Notes under the pieces: generated by a model
Seen by the model: the letters and a program-made list of their open reading frames with translations, nothing else
What the model was told of the DNA's origin: nothing
Database searches by the model: none
DNA from: Isochrysis galbana
Taxonomy: Eukaryota; Haptophyta; Isochrysidales; Isochrysidaceae
DNA: 64,000 nucleotides
Direction of reading: 5' to 3'
NCBI GenBank assembly: GCA_018136815.1
Contig: CM030934.1
Span: 6,371,698 to 6,435,697, forward strand
Made by a program: the position numbers and the translations under genes
Shown here: piece by piece, positions 21,475 to 31,797 of the stretch
Layout: every line of letters begins with the position of its first letter
Position numbering within the stretch: the first letter of the stretch is position 1

Positions 21475-22200
21475 TGCAAGATGCGGTACGGCGGGAGACA
21501 TCCAGCGCGCTGCGGGACTCGCCCAGTGATTGATCAAACAGTGGGTCCGATGTAGTTTGTGCTGCCCGGCATTATTTCGATTGACTGCCCTCCGAATTCC
21601 TCCGAGCGAGTAACGTGAGTGCAACGGCATGTATGTCGGTATGCTTTCATTGATGATGCGAACGGAACAAATTTTGCATGCGAACGGAACAATCGGCCGA
21701 GTGCGCATGTTGCTGTTGTTCCTCCTACCGCTGCCGTTGTTGTTCCTGCTGCTCTATGATGTTGCCCGTGCAACTGACCGCCCTTTCTGCTTGACGCCCG
21801 GTAGCGACCAACTGGCGCCGTGTGGGCATGGCTAGTTTCAGCTGTTGGCATTGAGAGGAGCGCCGAGACTATGTCAGTAGCACAGCGAAGAAGGAGCCAC
21901 GCGACAGCCAAAAGAGGGTCATGAAAATGGTTGCGGACAGGCAGAGGGTGGGGGGGGGGGGGGGGGGGCGGTCTTCTAGGTCGGCCCAAGGCCCGAGGGA
22001 GGCGCGCGCTTGCCGCCTGCGGCTGAGGCTTATAACTTGGAGCCGAACGCCCTCTGCGCCCACGCTCTCGATATGCTGTTGCGCTACTGGTGCATGTGCT
22101 GCGCACACCCATAGATGTTTTCTTTTCTTGAGATTTTTTACTACATCTATGTTGATAGGGATGGAGCTGTGGATGGAGATGTGGATCTTTACCAGCCTTC
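21475..22200. other. Intergenic region with no supported gene
   Basis: Contains an 18-G run near 21951-21968. A long minus-strand frame (21534-22202) is low complexity and lacks domains. Confidence 0.5.
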
Positions 22201-22201
22201 A

Positions 22202-22620
22202 TTCAACTATCAGTAAAACTGATAGGGTCATGGGCGGGGCTGCGTTCCCCCCCTCCTCCACCGCAGACACCCCCTGGGTGGGCCTGCACATCCATCCTCA
22301 GCCCCTGCCTGCTGCGGCAGGGGCTGAGCTGACATCAACTCTGCCCAGACTCTCGCTCAGCGCGCGCTGCGCGCCTCACGCATTCGTCTGCACATGTCCC
22401 CCATCGTACTGACCCCCCCCTTCACTACTGAGCCACAGACCATCCAAGCCGCCAACCAAGAGGGCTCCCAGCCCCAGCGAGGCCAGCGAGGGAGAGGCAG
22501 GGGAGGCCAGGGCTCAGCCCCAGCCTCCACTGCCCCCTGAGCTGGCCCTGCTGGCCCTCTAGCTTGGGGGGGGGGGCCTGGGGCCTGGGGGTCACACCAG
22601 CAGATGGGGGCTACGGCGCG
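22202..22620 (+). mobile_element. Palindrome-rich retroposon fragment with 5' hairpin
   Basis: Starts with the stem-loop CAACTATCAGTAAAACTGAT, then AGGGTCATGGGCGGGGC. It carries the family's GCCAGCGAGGGAGAGGCAGG and CTCAGCCCCAGCCTCCACTG blocks and ends near the GGCGCGCGCAGGC region. No flanking duplication found. Confidence 0.65.
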
Positions 22621-22872
22621 CGCAGGCATCGCACGCCGGCGCACGCTTCGTCCGCCCTAGTATAGGCGATGGCGTGAGTCAATACCGTGTACCGTGAGTG
22701 CTTGGTCCATTATAGCTAGCGGTAGTAGCCTGAATCTTCAGATGTTATTTTTTACGGTAGCCTATACCTAATCGATAAAAAAACTGAAAACTGTAAACTG
22801 TTTGGCCGCCCCACTAGGGGCCCTAGTAAAACTTGTGTCATCTAGGGTACGAGGTACGAGTGCGAGTGCCTC

Positions 22873-22939
22873 CGAGTGCGAGTGCGAGTGCGAGTGCGAG
22901 TGCGAGTGCGAGTGCGAGTGCGAGTGCGAGTGCGAGTGC
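22873..22939. repeat. Hexanucleotide microsatellite (CGAGTG)n
   Basis: About 11 perfect copies. In frame it would code Ser-Ala or Cys-Glu repeats, but no gene is supported around it. Confidence 0.95.
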
Positions 22940-23292
22940 AGGCCCATGCCCATGCGCCATGCGGGACTGCGGGACAGGGCGTGCGCCATCTCTGATCCGC
23001 GCCCACTGGGGGCCTGGGTCAGGGTATTGATTGCTCAGCTCATGCCAGAAGGCAGAGTCTGAGGGTGACCGACAGGCGCCCCGGAGGGGAATTGGAATTG
23101 GGAATTGGAGCCTGAGGGGGAGGGCACGAGGCACGAGGCGCCTCCCCGATGTGAACTAAGTATAAACTTAGTTCACCTCAGGCTTTCGAAACTAAAGTAC
23201 CCTACCCGCCTCGGGTCGGCTGCCCGGACTGCTGGCCTCCGCGACGCCGCAGCGCCTTCCTGCGATCTGATCTCCTGGGCCCCTGCACGCAC

Positions 23293-23808
23293 ATGGGATG
23301 TCCCTCGGCCATCTGTGGGGTCTGGGACCAAGATAAGAGGCGTTGCGAGTCGCTTTGTCCTCTACTTGCCGGGCTCGGCATGCCCTCTGCACTACAACGT
23401 ATCGCCTGTCCGATCGCTGATGCCACCACATCCACACTGCGGATTTCCTGCCCAGACAATGGATCTATTGAGATCGTGGACAAGACCAGCTTCGGGCGCA
23501 ATGCAACATTAGTCGCTCTTGATGGCATTGAGGCTGAGAAGAAGACTCGTGGCCGTGGCAAAGTCTATATGCTCTCGGGCAGCGCAATGAGTGATGGGAG
23601 TGGTGCGACACTTCATTGTCGCCTAGTTTCACGAGGTGATGGTTGGCACACTCGACAGGAACGATTCATAAGTCCTGACCCGACTGATGAAGGCCGAGTT
23701 CTAGTTGAGCGCCATGTGCTAGTCCGTCCGGGGCAGCCTGATGTCTCATTGTGCAGATATTACAACAAGCGCAATGGAGAGGATCTCTCGCCCGCAGTCT
23801 CCACCTAA
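23293..23808 (+). CDS. Hypothetical protein, 171 aa
   Basis: I do not recognise this family. The frame from ATG 23293 has balanced composition and codon-like structure, unlike the biased frames around it: SIEIVDKTSFGRNATLVALD, EAEKKTRGRGKVYMLSGSAM and ERHVLVRPGQPDVSLCRYYN suggest a beta-rich domain. Cys residues at about positions 2, 7, 18, 22 and 39 are scattered. No signal peptide or membrane helix is seen. An AACTAAGT stem-loop from the retroposon family lies just upstream at 23155-23177, so the gene could sit in or beside a mobile element. It may be a partial gene with further exons upstream. Confidence 0.5.
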   Translation: MGCPSAICGVWDQDKRRCESLCPLLAGLGMPSALQRIACPIADATTSTLRISCPDNGSIEIVDKTSFGRNATLVALDGIEAEKKTRGRGKVYMLSGSAMSDGSGATLHCRLVSRGDGWHTRQERFISPDPTDEGRVLVERHVLVRPGQPDVSLCRYYNKRNGEDLSPAVST

Positions 23809-24814
23809 TTTTTTTCGTTGATCAAGGGTTTGGGCATCGTAGGCCGACGTCAGCTGTCATTCTTGTCCTATGCTCACCCTGATGCTGAAACGGGCAGGTA
23901 CACTTCGGGCGTGTGATATTGTCGTACAACTTGACAAAGACTGGCCGACGTCCGAGGGAGGCTTCATCGAAGCGGGCGGTTGAGACCATATAGATCGAGA
24001 CAATCAGATGAAGAGCCGGTCGTGGTTGCTGTGTGTCGCTCCTTAAGCTCGTCGCATCCCATAACCAGGGAAGATGTGAAGATGAGCTGATTCACTGATT
24101 CACTGATTTCTTTTATCCTTGCAATCTGCTTCCACTTCCACCTCCATCAACCTCCAAGAACGATCTAAAAAAATTATGTTCTCGCTACGTGCGTAGGCCC
24201 ATACAAATACGTTTGAGTATTCGGGGCTAGCACCTACACTGGGTCGGCAATTTCTACCATACTATGTCGAACGCCCTTCAAGATACCCTTTCTCGTCCTC
24301 CCTGTTCCTCCCCCTCTTCTATCCATTTTTTCTCATTCATTCTTATTCGATGTCCTGAGAGGGTGCAACTTGAGGTTCCCTTTTTTTTTCCATTGCCATT
24401 TTCTACACCTTCTACAATTCTACCCCCAAGCTTTGCCTCATTTGCCATATCACCACCCCCAAAAATGTGTCCCTAGATGCAAACGCTTATGGGTCCGATT
24501 GTTGCTGTTGCAAACGGTTCGCTGCTTGTCACGGGACGAGGTGGTCGACCACGCGCGGGTTGATTCCAAATAATAAAGGAGTCATTTTCATATTTATCAT
24601 CGTGATATCATCTACGCTATTTATAGGCGGGAAGTATTGAGGGGCGAGGGGAGGGCGGGGGGGAAGGGGCGGGGAGGGGCGGGAGGTGTCGTTCCGTCAC
24701 CGTCAATTGTGGGACATCAGTCGAATTGAGCGATCGAATGTCCACAGTTGTATATAGAGCAGTATTTTAAAATAAAATGCAGACTAGCATAACAACTTTT
24801 TTTCTCTGCTTCCC
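23809..24814. other. Intergenic region
   Basis: Nothing coding is supported. AGAGGGTGCAACTTGAGGTT near 24358 matches LINE sequence at 29355 (AGAGGGTGCAACCTCAGGTT), so a short LINE remnant is present. Confidence 0.45.
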
Positions 24815-25075
24815 CCCGCGGTGCATGTTCCCCCCGAGGGGACGCCGCGTCAACGCTTTTCCCCTGCGTCTGCTCTAAGACCGACAACTACATAAACACT
24901 CGATTTAAGAGATATTTCGCACGGAGCATTTGTGATGACTTGCAATCACATCGGTGCACGCCGTGCATGGGCACGGCGCGATGTGCATCGGTCCCCCCGC
25001 GGAGACGCCGTGCGTGCGCATGTCAACTTTTTCCCTCTGCGTACCCCCTAAGTAAGGCCCACAACTACGTAAACT
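24815..25075. repeat. Two copies of a CCCCGCGGGG-centred palindromic repeat
   Basis: The better copy (24953-25035) reads GTGCACGCCGTGC, then GGCGCGATGTGCATCGG, a C-run/G-run palindrome, then ACGCCGTGCGTGCGCATGTC. It matches 48170-48250 closely and 29498-29565 in part. The copy at 24815-24870 keeps only the GGTGCATG...GACGCCGCG core. Confidence 0.7.
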
Positions 25076-25087
25076 AGCCGTATAGCG

Positions 25088-26117
25088 ATGTTTCTTTGCG
25101 CAGCACATGTGATGACTTGCGAGCCAGTTGAGGAGGAGGCCGTCGTGAACAATGGCTCCTCAGCGGTGGACTTGAGCGATGACGCGGCTGGTGTTTCCAA
25201 TGACTCCATGCACGTTGATCTGACCGACGAAGCGGTAGATGTGGCGGCCACGCCTTGTTCGACGAATAGTGAGTCCCCTCGCGTGCGACGGCGTTCTTTG
25301 GTTGATGTGCTTCCTCTCGCTGGGTTGCCTCCTCTTGCTGGGTTGTCTCCTCTTGCTGGGTATCTTCCTCTGGTTGGGTCTGATCCGTCGGAGTGGGTTC
25401 TTCGCCTTGCACCAAGCTTGCGGTTTCTTCGGGCTGGGATTGGGTTGGCTGGCTGACTGGCTCATCGGCTTGATCGCTCACATGCGTTGCCAGCGCCGCG
25501 ACGGCGTGTGGAAACTTCCATGCGCACGCACGGCGTCCCCGCGGGGGCCCGAGAGAAGCGCCTGACGAAACCCTTTTCTGCGCATCGGTGACGGCGTGTG
25601 GAAACTTCCATGCGCACCCACGGCGTCCCCGCGGGGGGCCCGAGAGAAATCTCATCGTGCGCATAACTCGCTGCGCTCGTTGCGCTTGAGTTGTGCAGAC
25701 GGCGATGTCCTACGCACGCTCGCCAAAGCCGCGCTCCAATGCCTCTCGCGCATCGAGTGGAGTACCTTCAGTGTATCCTCCAACCGCTCCACCGTGCGTC
25801 TGTCCAATGTGGATCTCGACGACGAGGCCTTGGACATGGTCTGTCGCGTGCTTGAGGCAGGAGCGTATCGGAGGACCCATACGCTCATCCTTGACCGCAA
25901 CCGGATTGGACCGGCGGGCGTGCAGCGCTTGTGCGAGCTCGCGCGGAGCTTTCGGTTGTCGTCGGTGGACCTCACGTGCAACCCGATTGGCGCGGAGAGC
26001 CAGCCAATGCTCTCACAACTGAGTGAGGAAGCTCAAGGTGCAGTTCACCCTGCTGTGATCACGATGCAATTGAATGTGTGTGGGGGGGGGTTCGGAGAGG
26101 GGGGTCGAATACTCTAG
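25088..26117 (+). CDS. Leucine-rich-repeat protein (ribonuclease-inhibitor type)
   Basis: Two exons, 25088-25268 and 25699-26117, join in phase using a strong A/GTGAGT donor and a TTGTGCAG acceptor, giving 199 aa. Exon 1 is acidic with repeated VDLSDDA/VDLTDEA motifs. Exon 2 continues GDVLRTLAKAALQCLSRIEW and holds at least two RI-type LRRs: RLSNVDLDDEALDMVCRVLE, then LILDRNRIGPAGVQRLCELA and LSSVDLTCNPIGAESQ. Such repeats form a protein-binding solenoid; with only two or three units this is short for the family, so it may be a fragment. The 430-nt intron carries two palindromic repeats and an 18-nt tandem run. Exon 2 has no ATG of its own, which supports the splice. Partner and role unknown. 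Confidence 0.65.
25503..25640. repeat. Two palindromic repeats inside the LRR gene intron
   Basis: GGCGTGTGGAAACTTCCATG, then CGCAC, then a CGTCCCCGCGGGG palindrome, occurs twice (about 25503-25548 and 25592-25637). It is the inverse of the repeat at 24953-25035. Confidence 0.75.
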
Positions 26118-26159
26118 TAAATATAATATGTATATATGCGGGGGTATAATTTCTCCCTT

Positions 26160-26840
26160 GTTCGGCCAACCTACTTTTATAAGTGGGGGTCAATGGGGGC
26201 CTCGCGCCCCCCTCTCTCCATTGCGGACACCCCCCGGGGTGGGCCCGTACATTCAACCCCAGCCCCTGCCCTCTGGCAGGGGCAGGGCACTCATCAATAC
26301 AGCCCAGACCCCTAGTGGGCGCGGGCCGCGAGCCGCACTCCCAGGCCCGCATGGGCCTGCTCTCGTACTGACTCCCCCCCCATCCCTGGTCGCCAGGCAG
26401 ACAGGGGCCTCAGGGCGGCACCCAAGGCCAGCGAGGCGAGCGAGGGAGAGGCAGGAGGGGCCAGGGGCTCAGCCCCAGCCTCCACTGCCCCCTGAGCTGC
26501 CCTTGCTGGCCCTCTGGGCGCCCCTGAAGGACCTCTGAGAGCAGGCCATGGCGCGCCGCATGGCGACGCGCCGCAGGGACCGGGGCGGAAGAGAATGGAA
26601 CGAGGGAGAGGGGGGATTTGCACCCCCCCCGATGGAGTGTGGTGAGAAACGAGCCCCGTTTGCGTTAGCAAACGGGCGAAGGGGGGCGGCTGGCGACAGG
26701 AGAGGCGAGAAGAAGGGAGTGGCTCAAGACGTCCCTGTGGCAGGTATCGGGGGGCGCAGACATTTATTTCTTCGAGGACCGCTCGCGGCGCGAGCTGTAA
26801 GGGCCGTTCTCCTTTTTTGACGAGAGGTTCCTCCCCCCCC
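26160..26840 (+). mobile_element. Palindrome-rich retroposon, divergent copy
   Basis: Begins with a stem-loop (CCAACCTACTTTTATAAGTG) followed by GGGGTCAATGGGG. It carries GCCAGCGAGGCGAGCGAGGG, CTCAGCCCCAGCCTCCACTG, then short perfect palindromes such as CGTTTGCGTTAGCAAACG (26657-26674) and CTCGCGGCGCGAG (26780-26793). It resembles 1925-2623 in orientation and order. Confidence 0.7.
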
Positions 26841-27433
26841 CCCGGTGCTTTTTCCCGGAGAGTCGGCCGGCGTCGACCGGACCGCCTCAATGGGTTTTCC
26901 CTCATTTCAACTTGTGGGGAGTTAGAATGGGAGCCGGGGGCCTGCGAGGGGGGAGATGTGGAAGGGTGCATAGGAGTATGTATCTGTGACAACAGCACGC
27001 GCCAAGGTGTACGGGCAGGTGCGCTGAGGGCTGTCGTGTTAGTACCGGGCTAGTGAGAGTAGTGGTACTAACGCTCAGATAGATTATTATTATTCTCCCT
27101 TGTTCGGGTGGTGCACTGGGACTTTTGATGGCCCGCACCTTCACCTGCCAGCTGCGCGCGGGTGACTCGCACGGCCCTCTCGTACTTGACGCACCATCGG
27201 GGGAGCTGCACTGAGGCGAGGCGCGGGCACGCGAGCATGGCGTGGCAGAGCGCCGCCTCGCACTCGCGGCTCACCCATCCGAGCACCGAGTCTCGCAACG
27301 AGCTCATAGATCATGGACGCGATCCTACTCGCGAGCTAGTAACCGGGCTCATGCTATAGTAGTCTACAAAGAGTACTCAGAATAGAAGATAAAGTATTCT
27401 GGCAGTGGAAGAAAACTCCGTCGCGCGCGTCGC
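26841..27433. other. Region upstream of RRP40
   Basis: No supported gene. Contains GGGCTAGTGAGAGTAGTGGT at 27047-27066, a degenerate relative of the GGCTAGTGGCAGTAGCGG motif seen at 37540 and 62148. Confidence 0.45.
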
Positions 27434-28210
27434 ATGACGGACGACGCAGCCGCGGCGACGGATGCCGCCGCCGCTCCCACGCTGCGAGCCCTCAACCGCG
27501 CCGTCTTCCCAGGAGATGCGCTAGCCAAGGTGTCGGACTTTAAGCGCGTCGTACTCGGCGGCGGCATTCTCCGAGAAGGCAACCAGTTCCTCTCCACACG
27601 GGTGGGGATGTTGCGTTGGGATCCCGGTGCAAGCCACCTTTGGGTTGATGCCGACCAGCGCCGGTACATCGCGGCGCAGGGCGATCACGTCATCGGCGTG
27701 GTGACTGGGACGCATGCTGACGAGTACCGGGTCGACATTGGCTGTGCGGCCCCTGCCATGCTTCCCGTTCTCGCCTTTGATGGAGCAACAAAGCGCAACA
27801 GACCACACCTTGCAGTAGGTGCACTGGTCTATGCTCGGGTGGTGATGGCCAACAAGGACATGGACCCTGAGATCAGCTGCGCAGCTCCACCCGGCGTGAG
27901 CTCCAAAGACTGGGTGACGCGCGAGTCGATATTTGGGGAACTCATGGGAGGCCACATCTTTGCATGCCCCAAGGACATGTGTCGCATGTTGGCCGCCGAT
28001 GACGAGGAATGCCCGCTTCTGGAGGCGCTTGGCGACGTCTCAGCTTTTGAATTGGCGGTTGGCATTAACGGACGCGTCTGGATCAATGCGCAGGAGGCGT
28101 CAATGATGATCCTTGCTCAACAGGCCATACTACTGTGCTACACACATCCGACATCCGAACATGCTCATCTTGTGCATGAGCTTGCAGCCGCTTGCCAATC
28201 GCATAGATGA
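27434..28210 (+). CDS. RRP40: Exosome complex component RRP40 (EXOSC3)
   Basis: Cap subunit of the RNA exosome, which threads RNA toward the nuclease ring in nucleus and cytoplasm. Single exon of 258 aa. An Ala-rich leader is followed by VFPGDALAKVSDFKRVVLGG, GILREGNQFLSTRVGMLRW and QRRYIAAQGDHVIGVVTGTH (N-terminal and S1 strands). Next come YRVDIGCAAPAMLPVLAFDG and ATKRNRPHLAVGALVYARVV (S1), then GELMGGHIFACPKDMCRML and ELAVGINGRVWINA. GxNGRVW is the distinctive KH-domain motif of RRP40. Length is close to the human protein. The last 25 residues are less typical and could hide a missed intron. The start ATG is the only one before the conserved core. Confidence 0.96.
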   Translation: MTDDAAAATDAAAAPTLRALNRAVFPGDALAKVSDFKRVVLGGGILREGNQFLSTRVGMLRWDPGASHLWVDADQRRYIAAQGDHVIGVVTGTHADEYRVDIGCAAPAMLPVLAFDGATKRNRPHLAVGALVYARVVMANKDMDPEISCAAPPGVSSKDWVTRESIFGELMGGHIFACPKDMCRMLAADDEECPLLEALGDVSAFELAVGINGRVWINAQEASMMILAQQAILLCYTHPTSEHAHLVHELAAACQSHR

Positions 28211-28949
28211 TGCTATGCGTGATCTCCCGAGCGAAGGAAAGAGTTCATCGACTGGCACCCGGACAAGTTATTTAGGATGCGATGTCGGACATCCAGTGCA
28301 AACTGAGCAAATTTTTCTACACGGGTCGTCAACAGACGGCGCATTGGCGAACAACTAAGAAGAAGATCTGCTGGGCATAGAGGCTAGCTTTTGCTGCGGC
28401 TATGGGATGTGATGCATTCGTGTATTAGTCGCCCCCGAGTCCATGGACTATGCTCAGTGCCAACAACACAAATCATGCGCTGCATGCGCTGCATGACGAG
28501 GAGCTGCCCGCAAGATCTAGCTCATGTGATTCGTTATCATCATCAAAAATGTTTTGCGCTCCAAACTCCTCAACGGAAAGCGGAAAGGGGCCGCTATCAC
28601 CAACAAGGCGCTCTCAGCGCTCATTTTATGCTGGATGCCGGGCCCTTAGCGCCCTATCAAGAGCAACGCGCGCACGTTAAGAGCTGGAGGCTTGCGGTAA
28701 GGTAGAAGGCAGTCTATAGGCAAGGGACCGAGCTGCAAATCCCTAAGGCGAGAAGCGTTCATACCACCAACATGTGAGCAGGCATTCAAGAGGGTACTTG
28801 AGAAGGGCTGCACAATGGACGACAAGACAATAAATAAATTAAATCTTTTAGTAATCTCGCCTCGCACGCGGCTTAGGAACTCCACCGTGTAGCCACGCCC
28901 TATCCCTCTAAAACCTTACCCCCCTTAACTGTTAACTGTTAACTTGCCT
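28211..28949. other. Downstream of RRP40, no supported gene
   Basis: Short frames at 28391-28705 and 28646-28885 lack recognisable domains. Nothing else is seen. Confidence 0.45.
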
Positions 28950-29480
28950 TGCAGCTCATCCCCTTGTGCACTACCTACTACGAGGTGGGGGGGGCCTGGG
29001 TTGCGGGGGTGCTCGGGCTGGGCGGGGTGCTCCTGTCCCTAGTGGTGTTGTTCTCACCTTCCTCCTGTGCCACTAGGTACCCGGTCATCTTTTTTGTGGA
29101 GATCGCCCGGCAAGGGAATCGTGTGTCGCTCTTGTGGGGATGTGGTTTGGTCGAGCGCCCGTAATTTACTTGTTACTTGTCACTTGTCGTACTGTCGAGA
29201 TTCGTCTGGGCTTATGCGAGCTTCGCGGTTAGGTTCAGCATCTGCGCTACGAGTGTGAGGCTGTCGCCCATGGCTAGCCCACCTCTCTTATCTTTTACGA
29301 AATCCGGGGCACTTAGTCCTACTACCTGGTCTTTGAGTTTTGGTTTCCTGAGGTGAGAGGGTGCAACCTCAGGTTTGGTTGTTTTTTTGGCAAGTGCCCC
29401 CCGTGTGGACGGTATAAGTTCTACTTGAAGGACCCCCTTATTCAGGTACAGACTTGCAGTATGCGGTTTGACCGCAGAAA
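28950..29480 (-). pseudogene. LINE 3' region: ORF2 C-terminus and 3' UTR
   Basis: The minus-strand frame (29212-29480) reads LQVELIPSTRGALAKKTTKP and ends GDSLTLVAQMLNLTAKLA, parallel to the C-terminus at 40990 (FDWNDKGG...AELVELASKLG) and to QAKLIPIPSLWGCC at 37040-37080. The following 260 bp resemble the 3' UTRs at 36840-37000 and 40660-40850. Confidence 0.6.
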
Positions 29481-29497
29481 AGGGGACATCGCAGCCA

Positions 29498-29570
29498 GTG
29501 CGCGATGTGCATCGGCCCCCCCCGGGGGCGCCGTGCGTGCGCATAGCAACTTCCATGAAGGTGCACGCCG
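29498..29570. repeat. Palindromic repeat, partial copy
   Basis: GCGCGATGTGCATCGGCCCC, a C/G palindrome, then GCGCCGTGCGTGCGCAT. Matches 24975-25025 and 48190-48240. Confidence 0.7.
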
Positions 29571-29881
29571 ACCGCGCGTTCCCTCGCGCGCGCTGCCGCG
29601 CTGCCCGCTAAAGCAAGCAGAATCAGCAAACAACAACCGCAACAGTGACAAGTGGAAGTGCGTCAACACCGTGTCAACACTTGTTGTGCCCTGCGTCAAC
29701 ACTTGTAAGAGGCCAGATGGGTTAACACCTTGCCCAAGCTACTGTAATGGGCCCTCGAGGGCGTGTCAACGTGAACCCATACGCCCTGCAGCTCCGTCAA
29801 GCGCCTCATACGCCATAAACACGCAACACGCCCAAGAAGAAATATCGCATATTGCCTTCTGCATTCTATGTATCCATGCAC

Positions 29882-31702
29882 CTATTTTGACGGAACATCC
29901 ACGCCTGTTTTGTCCCCATTGTGCACAGGTCTCTTAAAGCGCCAACACGCTATCATCTTACTCTCTCGACCAACGCTGAGTGCGGCTCTTAGCTGGAGAA
30001 GCCCACCATCTACAGCTCCACTCAGCCCATTCACACAGAATAGGCGTGGGCCACATCCATACGGTGTTAAGCGCGTGGCATTCTCTTCAGCAGCAAAGGT
30101 GGAGTATAACGCTCTCGTAAGTCCGTTAGAATTATGCACTTGTGAGTTGTGCATGCGCAGCGGACGAAAGGGAGGCGGCAGCGGTGGATCATCTCCAAAC
30201 AAAGCGTGACGATATCCTCTTTGCGAAAAGAACACGGCTGCAACTGAGACGTTCGACCACGTACTGAGCAACGCCTTGCACGCTGTTCCCATGAGCAACG
30301 CTTCGACGAGGACATCCTCTGCATTGGCTCTCGCATCCAAAGATGGGTCGAGATGTGCGGGCAATTGTCTCTCCGACAAAGGAACATCGACATGTGCGAC
30401 TCGTATATTGAACGATCGGAGTCTTGACGCGAAATTCAACTTGAATGAAGCGTCATCTGAACAGAGCAGCACACCTGAACAGCCCAAACCCTCGCAGAAT
30501 CCTCTGATGTGACTCAGCAGCTCGCTCTCCGGGACATCGTTCCCCGAACACTGTTGTAACTTGTCTGTGCGCCTTACATGTACAGCTAGCCATTCAGTGG
30601 GATCGTTTAGTCCGATCTCGGACCGAGTGCGTTCGACGCGCTGGCAAATATGCTGCCGAACCCGAATCCATCGGCGGACTGCTAAACGTCCGGCTTCGGC
30701 CGTGGCCTCGTCAAGGCGTCCCCCTCGACGCACAGACCCAACACTAGGAGCGTTTTCATCCGGAAACCCCTGGTCCGCGCCCTTGAAATGACCAAATTTA
30801 GGGAAAACGGGCTCACCGAAAGCACAGCTGATGGAAACATTAGGCGGTGCCTCAGTCGAACAAAACAAAGAGTCAAGTTGCTGTTGGAGCCGTCCGACGG
30901 ACAGGATGTATGTGGATTCCTCACTGCCAGGCGTCGAGCCACCATTAACAAACGACGAGCTTGCTGCCTGGCACATCCTGGCCTCCCTTGCATCTCCACT
31001 CCGCAAGGCGCCGCTTCCAAAGTGAATCTGACCTGGTTGCTCAAAGAAGGAATTCCACGCGTTTGCAGGGGGCCTACGTCCTCGAGCGTCACTAGCATGG
31101 AACAAGATGCGCTCATCAGTCCAATCGATTAGGACGCAGATGCTCCTTGGAGCATCATTCTGAGAGCTGCTTTCCTTGCTGTGTTCGGATGCGGTGGGTC
31201 CTGTCCGTCCTGCCTGCTTTTCAGCTCGCAACAAATGTTCTAAATACCCGAGCGCCCAAAATAGCATCGAAAAGAGTCCTTCGCACCAAATCTCTGCCCT
31301 CCACACACATACTGGCACTGTTGTGGGATCCACTTCATGTGCGCGCAGTGGCATCTCACATCCATCGAGCAGGCGGAGAGCGTATCCATCAAGCGGAACT
31401 AGTCTGGCCTCGGCTGCTACGCTTGAGGAAGGGCCGCTCTGGAAATCCTGCCACTCGATAGAGCGCTCGCCTGCGCGATGCCTCCGCCTCCTCTCTGCCT
31501 CGTCATCGACGACAGCCGGCCGCAGCTGGTGGGTGGCTCCGTCTGGCGCCAGGACTCGCGAACCACTGGGAATGCGTGGGCGCTGGCGGGTGAGAGCGTA
31601 GGCACGTCGAATTGCGACGTCGAACGTGCCAAGACGCGCCTCCTCCCCGTGGCTCACCCGGAGCCACTCGTCCTGCAGCCCGCCGCAGTTGACGAGCAGC
31701 AT
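29882..31702 (-). CDS. Fucosyltransferase-like (GT-B) glycosyltransferase, 5' end unclear
   Basis: Likely transfers fucose or a related sugar in the secretory pathway. The long frame contains LAVHVRRTDKLQQCSGNDVP, where HVRRTDK is the donor-binding motif of the GT23/NodZ alpha-1,6-fucosyltransferase group. Downstream are GVLLCSDDASFKLNF and EDVLVEALLMGTACKALLST, the expected acidic and helix motifs of the C-terminal Rossmann half. Upstream, EIWCEGLFSMLFWALGYLEH and SICVLIDWTD fit the N-terminal half. The first true ATG is 31702, but the frame stays open to about 31747 with VERAVNEATRALC before a stop, so an upstream exon with signal anchor is expected. A transposon begins at 31798 exactly where that exon or intron should lie, so the gene may be interrupted. 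No membrane anchor is visible as it stands. Confidence 0.72.
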   Translation of the reverse strand: MLLVNCGGLQDEWLRVSHGEEARLGTFDVAIRRAYALTRQRPRIPSGSRVLAPDGATHQLRPAVVDDEAERRRRHRAGERSIEWQDFQSGPSSSVAAEARLVPLDGYALRLLDGCEMPLRAHEVDPTTVPVCVWRAEIWCEGLFSMLFWALGYLEHLLRAEKQAGRTGPTASEHSKESSSQNDAPRSICVLIDWTDERILFHASDARGRRPPANAWNSFFEQPGQIHFGSGALRSGDAREARMCQAASSSFVNGGSTPGSEESTYILSVGRLQQQLDSLFCSTEAPPNVSISCAFGEPVFPKFGHFKGADQGFPDENAPSVGSVRRGGRLDEATAEAGRLAVRRWIRVRQHICQRVERTRSEIGLNDPTEWLAVHVRRTDKLQQCSGNDVPESELLSHIRGFCEGLGCSGVLLCSDDASFKLNFASRLRSFNIRVAHVDVPLSERQLPAHLDPSLDARANAEDVLVEALLMGTACKALLSTWSNVSVAAVFFSQRGYRHALFGDDPPLPPPFRPLRMHNSQVHNSNGLTRALYSTFAAEENATRLTPYGCGPRLFCVNGLSGAVDGGLLQLRAALSVGRESKMIACWRFKRPVHNGDKTGVDVPSK

Positions 31703-31797
31703 CGCGCGGCAGAGAGCCCTCGTGGCTTCATTCACAGCTCGCTCGACATGTGTGTATCACCCGACATGAGCCAACGGCCCCCATACCAGGAGCTACT

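Noticed and set aside
21534..22202. 222-codon minus-strand frame
   Set aside because: Contains a poly-Pro stretch from a G-run and no recognisable domain.
22873..22939. Possible CRISPR-like or coding repeat
   Set aside because: Plain hexanucleotide microsatellite with no spacers and no supported gene.
25074..25664. 196-codon minus-strand frame (QPEEDTQQEETTQQEE)
   Set aside because: Arises from the 18-nt tandem repeat; the plus-strand LRR gene with a GTGAGT donor explains the locus better.
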